The position numbers were made by a program, and so were the translations under genes. A model generated the notes under the pieces. That model ran no database searches and was not told the DNA's origin. It saw only the letters and a list, made by a program, of their open reading frames with translations. A stretch of 64,000 nt of DNA from Opitutia bacterium (lineage in GTDB: Bacteria; Verrucomicrobiota; Verrucomicrobiia; Opitutales; T3Sed10-336): positions 1 to 64,000 of the forward strand of contig PXBO01000010.1 of the NCBI GenBank assembly GCA_003566885.1. The letters are read 5' to 3'. Positions 45,725 through 54,965 of this stretch are shown piece after piece; position 1 is the first letter of the stretch, and every line of letters starts with the position of its first letter.

Positions 45725-46636
45725 TCAGCTCTTCCGCCGGCGACGGATCCAGACCGTTCCGGCGAGAACCAGCGCTCCGAAGAGCATCGCGTAAGTCGAA
45801 GGCTCGGGAACCGCGATAAAATCACCCGGGTCGAGTGCGCCTTCAGTGAAACGGACGTTGTCGACATTTCCGGTCATCCAATCGGCAAGACCTCCATCCC
45901 ACCAGCCGCGTCCGACCGTCCAGACCGCTCCGGTAGTGGCCAAGGCATTGTCAGGACTGTCCGCGACGTCAAAATCCTGCGACCCAACGAGCTGATAATC
46001 AAAATTGTTATCGGTCACGTAAAAACTGACCGTGGTACCATCGCTGGTGGCGGCAAGCCCGGTCCAGCGGTTGTCCTGAGGGACAATCCCTCCATCTGCC
46101 GAATCAATGATAATCCGCTCGCCGGTGACGGTGGCGAAGTCGAGCCGATAGGTGGAACCGGTGCCAAACGTCTGCAGGTAGAAATTCGCTTTGGGCTCAC
46201 CTTCGAAAGAAGACTCATCGCGTCCCACCAATGTCTGGTTCGGCGAGGCGACATTGTCGAGCCGAACCGCAAGCTCGATGGTCCATGAGGTCGGACTCCA
46301 GTTGTTCAAGGCGTTGTTGTTCTCATGCCCGGTGAAGGCGTCCTGGCCAACGGCACGCATGCTCAAGCCGGTGCCGAAGACGCCACCACCCGCTTGGGAG
46401 AACGAAGGCCCGGCATCCTCGTTCCATCCGGACAGCCAGAAATCATTACCGGACTGGTCCGGAACATCCGGGGTGGCACCACCGTCTTCTCCCGGAGAAA
46501 ACGGCTCGCCGGGCGTGCCCTGGTTAAAGTTCCAATGCGCAAACGTTTGCGCTCCGGCCGAGGCAGCCGCCAACAATGTAGCCATTCCCAAAACGGAAAC
46601 GCCAAAATATCGAGCGATAGTTCCTGTTGTTTTCAT
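45725..46636 (-). CDS. LamG-like secreted protein with PEP-CTERM sorting signal
   Basis: Signal peptide MKTTGTIARYFGVSVLGMATLLAAASAGAQ; LamG-like body; C-terminal VPEPSTYAMLFGALVLAGTVWIRRRRKS. Confidence 0.9.
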   Translation of the reverse strand: MKTTGTIARYFGVSVLGMATLLAAASAGAQTFAHWNFNQGTPGEPFSPGEDGGATPDVPDQSGNDFWLSGWNEDAGPSFSQAGGGVFGTGLSMRAVGQDAFTGHENNNALNNWSPTSWTIELAVRLDNVASPNQTLVGRDESSFEGEPKANFYLQTFGTGSTYRLDFATVTGERIIIDSADGGIVPQDNRWTGLAATSDGTTVSFYVTDNNFDYQLVGSQDFDVADSPDNALATTGAVWTVGRGWWDGGLADWMTGNVDNVRFTEGALDPGDFIAVPEPSTYAMLFGALVLAGTVWIRRRRKS

Positions 46637-46742
46637 AAAGACCAAAAGAGGTTGAAAGCGGTGTCCGTCGGCGAAAAAAAAACGGACGGGCAACAATAAG
46701 CAGGAGTGTGAGGGCGTTGAATAAAAATGGCAAGAACAAAAC

Positions 46743-48128
46743 CTATCGATTAGGCGAGGTTTTCTGTGTCATTCCGCTCCGAAGCTCCTCCAGCACGTCG
46801 AAAAAATGGGGGAACGTTTTGGCGCAGCAGCCAGGGTCCTTGATGTTTAGCCAGGGTCTGCCGTCGCCGCGCAGGTCATAGCTGCCCAAAATGGCGAAAC
46901 TCATGGCGACGCGGTGGTCGTTGTAGGTGGTGATTTCCATATCCGGGACCAGAGGGGCCGGATGGATTTCCAGGGAATCTTCGGTTTCCCGGACGCCCTG
47001 CCCGAGTTTGCGCAGTTCGAAGGACATGGCGTGCACCCGATCGGTCTCCTGCTTGCGGGTGTGCGCGATACCGCTGATGCGGGTCGGGCCCTCGAGCAGG
47101 GGGGCGATGGCGGCGAGGGTGAGGAAGGTATCGGAAATCGCGGTGAAATCGCGTGCCACCCCGTTTGGTTTGCGGGCTCCCGCGGGCCGCCGAGCCCAGA
47201 GGCCCTCCGGTTTGGCCACGATCTCCGTGCCGGTCGCCGCCAGCACCTCGGCAAAATCGACATCTCCCTGAAGTCCGGAATAACGCATATCCCGGACCAG
47301 GATTTCCCCTCCGACCGCGGAGGGAAGGGCCAGGAAATAACTCGCGGCGGTGGCGTCTCCTTCCACCGGGTACACCCCGGACAGGGGAGGGCGGTAGGGA
47401 TTGCCCGCCGCGACTGAGAAGGTGTCGCCCGTCTTGGTCTGATAAAAGGGCTGACCGAATTGGTGCATCATGGCCTCGGTCATATTGACGAAAGGCCGGG
47501 AAACCGTCCCCGACTCGAGCTGAATTCGAAGGTCCGACCGCGCCAAAGGGGCCACCATCAGCAGGGCGGACAACATCTGACTGCTGGCCTGGGCGTCGAT
47601 GGTGATCTCGCCGCCGCGAAGACCGGTGGTTTCGATCTCGAGGGGAAAGGAGTCCCGTTCCGATGCGTTGATCCGCACCCCGAGTCGCCGGAGCGCCGCC
47701 ACCAAACCGGCCATGGGCCGGTGCCGCATCTGCGGCACTCCGTCCAGACGATAGCGTCCACGGGAAGCCACTGAACAAAAGGCGGTTAGGAAACGGGCCG
47801 CGGTACCCGCATTTCCGACCTGGAGGTCGGCCTTTTTCACCGGGATAACACCGCCCTGTCCATCGACCTCAATGGTGGCGGCCGCCTGATCGTCTCGCAC
47901 CGCGAACCCGAGATCCTTGAGCGCCTGAATCATAATCAGGGTGTCCTCGCTGAATAATGCGTTTTCCAGGCGGGTCGTTCCCTCCGCCATGGCAGCCAGT
48001 ACCAGGGCGCGGTTCGTGATGCTCTTGGACCCGGGCAGCGTCACCGCGCCGGAGACCGGCTGCGAGATGGGAACGATGGGCAAACTCCTGAGCATGGTGG
48101 ATTGAAATGGAACGAGGTTGGTCGGCAT
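46743..48128 (-). CDS. aroA: 3-phosphoshikimate 1-carboxyvinyltransferase (EPSP synthase)
   Basis: LPGSKSITNRALVLAAMAEGTTRLENAL, LQVGNAGTAARFLTAF, DFTAISDTFLTLAAIAPLLEGPTRISGIAHTRKQETDRVHAM, YNDHRVAMSFAI; start may be 48095. Confidence 0.96.
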   Translation of the reverse strand: MPTNLVPFQSTMLRSLPIVPISQPVSGAVTLPGSKSITNRALVLAAMAEGTTRLENALFSEDTLIMIQALKDLGFAVRDDQAAATIEVDGQGGVIPVKKADLQVGNAGTAARFLTAFCSVASRGRYRLDGVPQMRHRPMAGLVAALRRLGVRINASERDSFPLEIETTGLRGGEITIDAQASSQMLSALLMVAPLARSDLRIQLESGTVSRPFVNMTEAMMHQFGQPFYQTKTGDTFSVAAGNPYRPPLSGVYPVEGDATAASYFLALPSAVGGEILVRDMRYSGLQGDVDFAEVLAATGTEIVAKPEGLWARRPAGARKPNGVARDFTAISDTFLTLAAIAPLLEGPTRISGIAHTRKQETDRVHAMSFELRKLGQGVRETEDSLEIHPAPLVPDMEITTYNDHRVAMSFAILGSYDLRGDGRPWLNIKDPGCCAKTFPHFFDVLEELRSGMTQKTSPNR

Positions 48129-48161
48129 GTGATGAAGCAGTCGATGAACCGGATCTCTAAG

Positions 48162-49043
48162 TTAAAGTTTGTCGCGATAGGCCTTGCCCCGGTCAAGAAA
48201 GTGGCGGGCCAAATAGTAATCCTCGTTGGCGAGGGCGGTTTGGAAGCCGTGAAGCTCGTCCTGATAAGCTCGCAGCGCCCGCAGGATCTCGGACCGGTTT
48301 TGCTGCAGGATTTCCCGCCACATCTCGGTGTTGCCTGCGGCGACCCGGGTGGTGTCGCGCAAACCGGCGCCGCCGAATTTGATCCACGACGAATCCTTGA
48401 GGCCGAGAAAACTGCACAGGGTCGATGCGATGACATGCGGCAAGTGACTGATGTGGGCGACGATCTCGTCGTGCTCCTCCGGATTCATGGTCATGACATC
48501 CGCCTCCAGGGCTCGCCAAAAGGCGACCACCCGCTCGGCCGCCTCGGGATCGCTTTCCTCCAGGGGGGTGACGAAACAAGGCCGGCGAACGAACAGATCG
48601 TCCCGGGCATGCTCCATCCCCGACTTTTCCGACCCGGCCATGGGATGGGAACCGATAAATCGTCCCTTATCCCCGATCAGGTGATGGCTCTTGCGGCAGA
48701 TGAGACTTTTTACGCTCCCGACATCCGTCACGATCGCGCCGGGCGGCAAACTGTCACGAATCGCTCCCACCAGCTCCGGAATCCGTTCGACCGGAGTGCA
48801 GACGATCGTGAGCTCCGCTTCCCGGCAGGCCTCTTGCGGGGCCGAAAAGACGCTGTCGCACCAGGCGGCCTCCTGCAACTGCAGGCGGGCCTCCGGCCGC
48901 CGGGCCCAGACGGAGATCTTGTCGGCCACCCCGTGCTTCCGCACCGCCTGAGCCAATGAGGCGCCTAGCAACCCGGGAGCGAGTATGGAAATCTGTTGAA
49001 ACACTATTTCGCGGATTTTTCGCGGCGCATGAAAGGAATGCAC
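48162..49043 (-). CDS. Prephenate/arogenate dehydrogenase
   Basis: ISILAPGLLGASLAQAVRKHGVADKISVWARR, VTDVGSVKSLICRK, RFIGSHPMAGSEKSGMEHARDDLF, DEIVAHISHLPHVIASTLCSFLG. Start uncertain. Confidence 0.93.
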   Translation of the reverse strand: MHSFHAPRKIREIVFQQISILAPGLLGASLAQAVRKHGVADKISVWARRPEARLQLQEAAWCDSVFSAPQEACREAELTIVCTPVERIPELVGAIRDSLPPGAIVTDVGSVKSLICRKSHHLIGDKGRFIGSHPMAGSEKSGMEHARDDLFVRRPCFVTPLEESDPEAAERVVAFWRALEADVMTMNPEEHDEIVAHISHLPHVIASTLCSFLGLKDSSWIKFGGAGLRDTTRVAAGNTEMWREILQQNRSEILRALRAYQDELHGFQTALANEDYYLARHFLDRGKAYRDKL

Positions 49044-49174
49044 TGTCCCGATGCTGCGGCCGCCTATTATATGCGGTGATGATATTCCGTGAGCGTTCTT
49101 GAAATCAATGCAAACGAAATGCTATTATGTTGTCTTTTAGCCTTTGAATCTTTTTTTACGGTCACAGGAGCGAA

Positions 49175-50905
49175 ATGCCCTATAAGAAAACCATAAGCAA
49201 GCGAGAGAAGCTCAGGCGAGGAGCCTATGTTTTTTTCTTTTCCGTCATCATCGGAGTAATCGGATTTATTTTCTACCTGATCTTCGAGCCCGGAGGCGGC
49301 CCCCGGGGACCGGTTGGCGCTCAAATCGAAGCGGCCGCGCCGGGAGAGCGTCAAGCTCTGATGGAGGAAAGCCGCGAACTCGAAGCCCGTTTCCGGCAAA
49401 TGATCTCGGATGAAGAGCCGCCGAACGAAGACGCCATTGCGCTCCTGCGCCGAGCCTACGATAACCAGCGTCGCGCTCTGGTCAACCACCCGACCGCCCC
49501 CCAGGAGGAACGCAATCGTCTGGATCGCCTGCAACGGGATTTGACGGAATTCGAGGGCGCCTACCTGGGAAGCCGCGTGGCGACCCTGCGGGAAGAAGCC
49601 GCCAACCTCCGCGCCGAAGGCGACTTCGATGGCGCCATCCTTCTCCTGCAGGAAGCCCAGGAAGCGCAGGAACGCATCAACAGGGAAATGCGAAACTCCC
49701 CGCACGCCTCCACCGCCGCCGCCACCTCACTCGCCCGGGACATCGTCAATTGGCGGGCCGAACCGCTGGTTCGCCTCAGCCGGGAATCCGAGGACCTGGC
49801 ACGGACCGCGGTGCGCGAGGAACGTTGGGCGGAGGCGCTGGAGTATTTCACCGATGCCCGTGACGCCCAGGTCAGAATCAACGAGGAGTTTGCCCGGACC
49901 CCGTTTGTCAATCGCGGCCGCGTGACCAGTCTCGAATCGGAAATCGCCGACCTCCGCACCCAGGAAATCCGCGCGACCATCAATACCAGCCGGGAATCGG
50001 GTTCCCGACTGCTGGACGAAGGTTCCTTCGCCGCCGCTGCCGAGCACTTCGCCGAGGCCGCCGGTCGTCAACGAGAACTCAATCGCGAGTTCCCCGGGAG
50101 CCGATTCGCCTCCAGCGCCGCGCTGCGCGAATTGGAAGCGGCCCGGGAAACCGCCCTCAGCGGCGATCTGGCGAACCAACTGAACACCGCCGTAACCGCG
50201 CTGGAAAACAGCCTCCGCAACTGGCGCGGAACCGAAGCCCGGCAACACTTGAACACCGCTCGCACCGCCAGTGAAAGGCTGCGGGCCGATTACCCGCTGA
50301 GCGAGTTCCACGACGAAAACCTGGCCTTCCGCATCACCTACCTGGACAGCCTGCGCGACCGCCTGCCGGGACTCCTGGAAGGAATCAGCCAAAACCTGCG
50401 GCCGGTTCCGGAACACCCCGGCAGCGCCATTTTCGCCCGGGAAGTCTCCCAGGAACTCTACCGCGACGTGATGAACCGCAATCCCAGCCGCCAGATCGGC
50501 GAGCGATTGCCGGTGGACTCGGTCAACTGGGACGAAGCCGTCGAATTCTGTCGCCGCCTGTCCTGGGTGCTGGCCCGGGAGGTCCGTTTGCCCACGCGGG
50601 AGGAATTCCTCGCCGCGGCAACCGAAGGCGAAGTCGCCGCCGGCCTGGCCTGGCACCTGTCCAACAGCAACGGAGAATCGCAGCCTACAGGAACCCGCGA
50701 CCCCAACGAGCACGGGATCCACGACCTTTGGGGCAACGTCGCCGAATGGCTCCAGCCCGCGGTGAACCGGCGCGCTCCGGTGGCGGGCGGCAGCTACGAC
50801 GACAACCTGGCGGATCTGACCGAGCCGCCGATCGAACAGGTGGACACCAATCAGCGCTCGCGTTCCATCGGCTTCCGCTTCGTGGTGGAAACGGAAGAGG
50901 ATTAG
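49175..50905 (+). CDS. Membrane-anchored helical/coiled-coil protein with C-terminal FGE-sulfatase (SUMF1-like) domain
   Basis: One N-terminal TM segment; helical repeats; C-terminal VDSVNWDEAVEFCRRLSWVLAREVRLPTREEFLAAATEGE...NEHGIHDLWGNVAEWLQP...SIGFRFVVE. Confidence 0.85.
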   Translation: MPYKKTISKREKLRRGAYVFFFSVIIGVIGFIFYLIFEPGGGPRGPVGAQIEAAAPGERQALMEESRELEARFRQMISDEEPPNEDAIALLRRAYDNQRRALVNHPTAPQEERNRLDRLQRDLTEFEGAYLGSRVATLREEAANLRAEGDFDGAILLLQEAQEAQERINREMRNSPHASTAAATSLARDIVNWRAEPLVRLSRESEDLARTAVREERWAEALEYFTDARDAQVRINEEFARTPFVNRGRVTSLESEIADLRTQEIRATINTSRESGSRLLDEGSFAAAAEHFAEAAGRQRELNREFPGSRFASSAALRELEAARETALSGDLANQLNTAVTALENSLRNWRGTEARQHLNTARTASERLRADYPLSEFHDENLAFRITYLDSLRDRLPGLLEGISQNLRPVPEHPGSAIFAREVSQELYRDVMNRNPSRQIGERLPVDSVNWDEAVEFCRRLSWVLAREVRLPTREEFLAAATEGEVAAGLAWHLSNSNGESQPTGTRDPNEHGIHDLWGNVAEWLQPAVNRRAPVAGGSYDDNLADLTEPPIEQVDTNQRSRSIGFRFVVETEED

Positions 50906-50979
50906 TACGGGATCTGCGACGATTTTTCTCAAATGGGCGTTGACAGGCCCGGGGGGCGGGGTTCTATTGTCGACCCTTT

Positions 50980-51105
50980 ATGAAAGTCGTAACATCACTG
51001 AAATCCGTAAAAAGCCGTCATCCCGGTTGCCAGGTTGTGCGCCGTCGCGGCAAGGTTTACGTCATCAATAAACTGAATCCTCGATTCAAAGCCCGCCAGA
51101 GGTAA
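50980..51105 (+). CDS. rpmJ: 50S ribosomal protein L36
   Basis: [41 protein letters not shown] (41 aa); below the ORF track length cutoff. Confidence 0.93.
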   Translation: MKVVTSLKSVKSRHPGCQVVRRRGKVYVINKLNPRFKARQR

Positions 51106-51127
51106 GGCAACCACCGACTTTTTTGCT

Positions 51128-51382
51128 GTGAAAAAGGATATTCATCCCACCCTGAACCACGTCGCTTTTGTCGACGTCGCTTCCGGAAAACGATTTCTCA
51201 CTCGCTCCGTAGCCCGTTCACCGCGCAAAGAGAGCATTGACGGCGTGGAACACTTCGTGATCCTTCGGGACATCACCTCCGATTCCCATCCGGCCTACAC
51301 CGGAGAAAAGCGTATGGTGGACTCCGCCGGCCGCGTGGAGAAATTCGAGAAGAAATTCCGCCGCGTCCGTCGCAAGGACTGA
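51128..51382 (+). CDS. rpmE: 50S ribosomal protein L31 type B
   Basis: MKKDIHPTLNHVAFVDVASGKRFLTRSVARSPRKESIDGVEHFVILRDITSDSHPAYTGEKRMVDSAGRVEKFEKKFRR. Confidence 0.95.
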   Translation: MKKDIHPTLNHVAFVDVASGKRFLTRSVARSPRKESIDGVEHFVILRDITSDSHPAYTGEKRMVDSAGRVEKFEKKFRRVRRKD

Positions 51383-51404
51383 CCCCGGCTTTAGCCGTTT
51401 CGAA

Positions 51405-51438
51405 CGAAAAAGCCTTCCCGAAATCGGGAAGGCTTTTT
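51405..51438 (+). terminator. Rho-independent terminator after rpmE
   Basis: AAAGCCTTCCCG-AAAT-CGGGAAGGCTTTTT. Confidence 0.9.
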
Positions 51439-51497
51439 CGTGTTTGACCGAGTGGCACAGTCCGCCTCCGCACCGGGCGAGAGGACGGGATCCTCCC

Positions 51498-52739
51498 TCA
51501 GTCCAAGGTGTGGACCACCAGGCCGCTGCGCAGCTTGGGTTCGAACCAGGTGGTTTTGGGCGGCATGATGTTGCCGGTGTCGGCGATGGTCATCAATTGT
51601 GGCATGGTGACCGGGTACAGCGCGAAGGCGACCTTCATCTCTCCGCTGTCCACTCTTCGTTCGAGTTCCTCCATTCCGCGGATGCCGCCTACGAAATCGA
51701 TTCGTTTATCAGTCCGCAAATCGCGAATCCCCAGAATTTCATCCAGGACGTGTTTCGACAGGGCGGTGACATCGAGTGCCCCAATGGGGTCGTTGCCGTA
51801 GGCTTCCGGACGGGCCTTCAGGGCATACCACCTGCCCTCCAGGTACATGCCGAAGGTTCGGGGCTTTTCCGGTTTGGCGGGCCCCGGCCGGACCTCTTCC
51901 ACATCGAAAAAGGCGCGCAGCTTTTCCAGCAAGGCCGGAGCCTCGAGACCGTTGAGGTCTTTGACCACCCGGTTGTAGTCGATGATGTTCAATTGGTTGT
52001 CCGGAAAGAGCACCGCCATGAAAAAGTTGTACTCCTCATCGCCGGTGTGCCCCGGATTATTCTTCCGCTTTTCCGCGCCCACCAGGGCGGCCGCGGCGGT
52101 GCGGTGGTGTCCGTCGGCCACATAAAACGCCGGCACTTTGGCGAACAACTCCTCCAGGCGCCCGATGGTCGGATCGTGATCGATCAGCCAGAACCGGTGC
52201 CCGAACCCGTCGTCGGCGACAAAATCGTACTCCGGCTCCCCCTCGACCACTACGCTGACGATACGATCGATTTCATCCACCGCCGGATAAGTGAAAAAGA
52301 CCGGCTCGGCATTCGCGTTGGTCACCCGCACGTGTTTCATCCGGTCTTCTTCCTTGTCCTTGCGCGTGAGTTCGTGTTTTTTGATCACCTCGTTGAGGTA
52401 ATCCTCCACCGCGGCGCAGCCGACAATGCCGTACTGGGTCCGTTCGCCCCAGGTCTGGGCGTACACGTAGTACATACGCTTGGGATCGCGGACCAGGAAT
52501 CCCTGGTCGACAAACCGGCGAAAGTTCTCCCTCGCCTTGGTGTAAACCGCCTCGGAGTAATGGTCCGTATCCTCCGGCAGTTCGATCTCCGGCTTGACCA
52601 CGCGCAGAAAACTGTGCGGGTTGTCGCCGGCTTCAAGACGCGCTTCCTCCGAATCGAGGACATCGTACGGGCGCGAAGCGAGCGCCTGGACCAAATTCTG
52701 CGGCGGCCGGTAGCCCTGGAATGGTTTCAAAATAGCCAT
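51498..52739 (-). CDS. DUF1015 family protein
   Basis: MAILKPFQGYRPPQNLVQALASRPYDVLDSEEARLEAGDNPHSFLRVVKPEI..., FYVADGHHRTAAAALVGAEKRKNNPGHTGDEEYNFFMAVLFPDNQLNI. Confidence 0.92.
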   Translation of the reverse strand: MAILKPFQGYRPPQNLVQALASRPYDVLDSEEARLEAGDNPHSFLRVVKPEIELPEDTDHYSEAVYTKARENFRRFVDQGFLVRDPKRMYYVYAQTWGERTQYGIVGCAAVEDYLNEVIKKHELTRKDKEEDRMKHVRVTNANAEPVFFTYPAVDEIDRIVSVVVEGEPEYDFVADDGFGHRFWLIDHDPTIGRLEELFAKVPAFYVADGHHRTAAAALVGAEKRKNNPGHTGDEEYNFFMAVLFPDNQLNIIDYNRVVKDLNGLEAPALLEKLRAFFDVEEVRPGPAKPEKPRTFGMYLEGRWYALKARPEAYGNDPIGALDVTALSKHVLDEILGIRDLRTDKRIDFVGGIRGMEELERRVDSGEMKVAFALYPVTMPQLMTIADTGNIMPPKTTWFEPKLRSGLVVHTLD

Positions 52740-52870
52740 AATTGTCTCTGGTGCAAAAACGACCACTTTTCCGGCAGGCGACTGGTCAAGGCAAGAAGAA
52801 AGGGCCTTTCATTTTTTGCTTGGGATCGCCGCCCAAGGGAATCATTGATGGAGCTTTCGCCTTTACCGCC

Positions 52871-54217
52871 ATGAACGTCACCGGTCTCGCCATCGTCCCA
52901 CCGCCAGACGCCTCCGCCATGCCGCGCGTCACACCGGAGTTGCTCGCCTCGGTGCTGGCCCGTTACTCCCGCAGCAACGACGGGCTGCAAGCCATCCTGG
53001 CCAAAGTCGACCTCGACGACCCGGATGCCTCCATCGACCGGATCCTTCGTTTTGTCGACTACGGTCACGCATCCATCGGCGGTCTTACCGGCGGCATTGC
53101 AATGGCGGTGGACGACGTTTCCATGTGGCTGGCCTACAAGATGTTCGAGATAGCGCAAATGGCCGATGGCCAGGAGTCGAGCACGCGCTACATCACCATG
53201 AGTTCGACCAACCTTCCGCAACCGGACGAGATAGGTTTGCCGCCGGAATTGGCCGACGAATGGACCGGATTAATGGCGGCTTCGTTCGAGGCCTACACCG
53301 AAGAGTACAGGCGCCTGGACCGGCTGGCGGAGGAGAACCCCGATGTGGTCCGGTACCCCGAAGATTCCAAACCGGCATTGATCCGGCGCTTGCGCAAGAA
53401 TTTCGCCTTGGATCGCGCCCGCTATTTCGTGCCGTTCGCCACCCGCACCAACCTCGCCCTGGTCATGTCCTCTCGCATGTGGGCGGAAACGGTCAAACAC
53501 CTGGATTCCCTGCCCCAACCGGAAGCCCGTCGCGCGGCGGAACTGCTGCGGAACGAACTGGAGAAAATCTCTCCCCGCCTGATGCGCCACAGTCGGCGCG
53601 ATACTTCGTTCGCCGCCCAGGCGGAGGCGGACCTGGAGTACAGTTTCGAAACCGGACTCGCCGGCCTGTCCCCGGATCACCTGTCCGATCAGGTCTGGGT
53701 TAAAACCGACGCCGACGCGCCCCCCTTTCTGCCGGAAACCCAGAGCACGGTCAACGCCCTCCGCGACCGCACCAACCGTTACAGCCGGGTGGGACGCGCG
53801 CTGCGACGGATGCGCGTGACCTTTGCCTGGAACAACCTGGCCGTCGCCGAACTGCGCGATCTGAACCGTCACCGCACCGGTCACCGCTTTACCCCGCTCG
53901 TCCAGCACGGATTTTATTTGCCTCCCGAAATCGACGCCGCGCGGCACCGACAGCTCCTGGAACGCCAAACCAACCTGTTGAAACGTCTTTTGGAGATGGG
54001 CTCCCCGGCCTACCCCTACGCCCTGTTGCTCGGCAGCCAAACTCCCTTCGAACACAGCACCCAGGCGGACAAGTTCGTGTATGAAGCGGAGTTGCGCACG
54101 GGCATGGGCGCTCATTTCCGCTACGCCGAACACCTCGGCGCCGCGTTGAGGGAGTTCTACAAGTCGGTTCCGGAAGTCCAACCCTGGGTGCAGGAAGGAA
54201 AGGCCGAACCGGAGTGA
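52871..54217 (+). CDS. Long FAD-dependent thymidylate synthase (ThyX)-like protein, two ThyX-like lobes
   Basis: Lobe 1 DYGHASIGGLTGGIAMAVDDVSMWLAYKMFEIAQMADGQESSTRYITMS; lobe 2 YSRVGRALRRMRVTFAWNNLAVAELRDLNRHRTGHRFTPLVQHGFYLP; ~449 aa. Confidence 0.75.
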   Translation: MNVTGLAIVPPPDASAMPRVTPELLASVLARYSRSNDGLQAILAKVDLDDPDASIDRILRFVDYGHASIGGLTGGIAMAVDDVSMWLAYKMFEIAQMADGQESSTRYITMSSTNLPQPDEIGLPPELADEWTGLMAASFEAYTEEYRRLDRLAEENPDVVRYPEDSKPALIRRLRKNFALDRARYFVPFATRTNLALVMSSRMWAETVKHLDSLPQPEARRAAELLRNELEKISPRLMRHSRRDTSFAAQAEADLEYSFETGLAGLSPDHLSDQVWVKTDADAPPFLPETQSTVNALRDRTNRYSRVGRALRRMRVTFAWNNLAVAELRDLNRHRTGHRFTPLVQHGFYLPPEIDAARHRQLLERQTNLLKRLLEMGSPAYPYALLLGSQTPFEHSTQADKFVYEAELRTGMGAHFRYAEHLGAALREFYKSVPEVQPWVQEGKAEPE

Positions 54218-54269
54218 TCCCACCGCAAAGGCTTGATCTCGGAGTGATTTTCTCTCTAATCACCTGATC

Positions 54270-54830
54270 ATGCCTTTCCACGCGGTTTATTCTTTCGGGT
54301 TCTGTGCCATGTTGCTGCTCGCGCCATCGCTTCTGTCGGCTCGCGATATCACCCAGCCGGATTATTCCAGCCGCGTACCTTTCGAAGGCGACCGTCTTTC
54401 CGCGCCGTCGAAAACCTTTGAGCGTAACTCCGCCATTGCCGAAAAACGATTCCCGGTAACCGAGTGGCACGCCCGCTACAGCACGATCGGCCGCCAGCGC
54501 GCCAACATCGAAATGACGGCCCGCGAACGCGAAGTTCTGGCTCACCGCACGCTCTCCTTTGACCGGATCACCCCCTCGGTGTCCCGATTCGACGGACGAC
54601 AGGCCTACCTGCGGAATTTGGACGACGTCGAACGCTCGGTGGACGGTCGCGTCCTGGAGGACGCCAGGGTTCGACGCTTCGATGGCCCCATGCGGGAAAT
54701 TCAGGCCGATCTGGGCGGGAGTGAAGATCTCTCCCTGGGTGACCTGAACCGGTTTTTTTATATGCGAAACCGCCCCGGCGCCGATGGCTCCGGACCTCCG
54801 CCGGTCCAACAACCCGGCGGCGGCCAATAG
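54270..54830 (+). CDS. Hypothetical secreted protein
   Basis: Signal-like N-terminus MPFHAVYSFGFCAMLLLAPSLLSARD; 186 aa; no family recognised. Confidence 0.55.
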   Translation: MPFHAVYSFGFCAMLLLAPSLLSARDITQPDYSSRVPFEGDRLSAPSKTFERNSAIAEKRFPVTEWHARYSTIGRQRANIEMTAREREVLAHRTLSFDRITPSVSRFDGRQAYLRNLDDVERSVDGRVLEDARVRRFDGPMREIQADLGGSEDLSLGDLNRFFYMRNRPGADGSGPPPVQQPGGGQ

Positions 54831-54965
54831 CGCAACCGATTCCGGTATCGGCGGGATCCGCGACGGAGTCGGGGGGTACAGGCGCTTGTCCCGAAACCGC
54901 CTGCCGGCGGAAACGATGGAGCGTTGCCCGCCAAATCTTTGGTATAAGCCTAAAGGGAGAATCCG

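Noticed and set aside
49727-50932. 401-aa minus-strand ORF
   Set aside because: Antisense shadow of the SUMF1-domain gene; no recognisable motifs.
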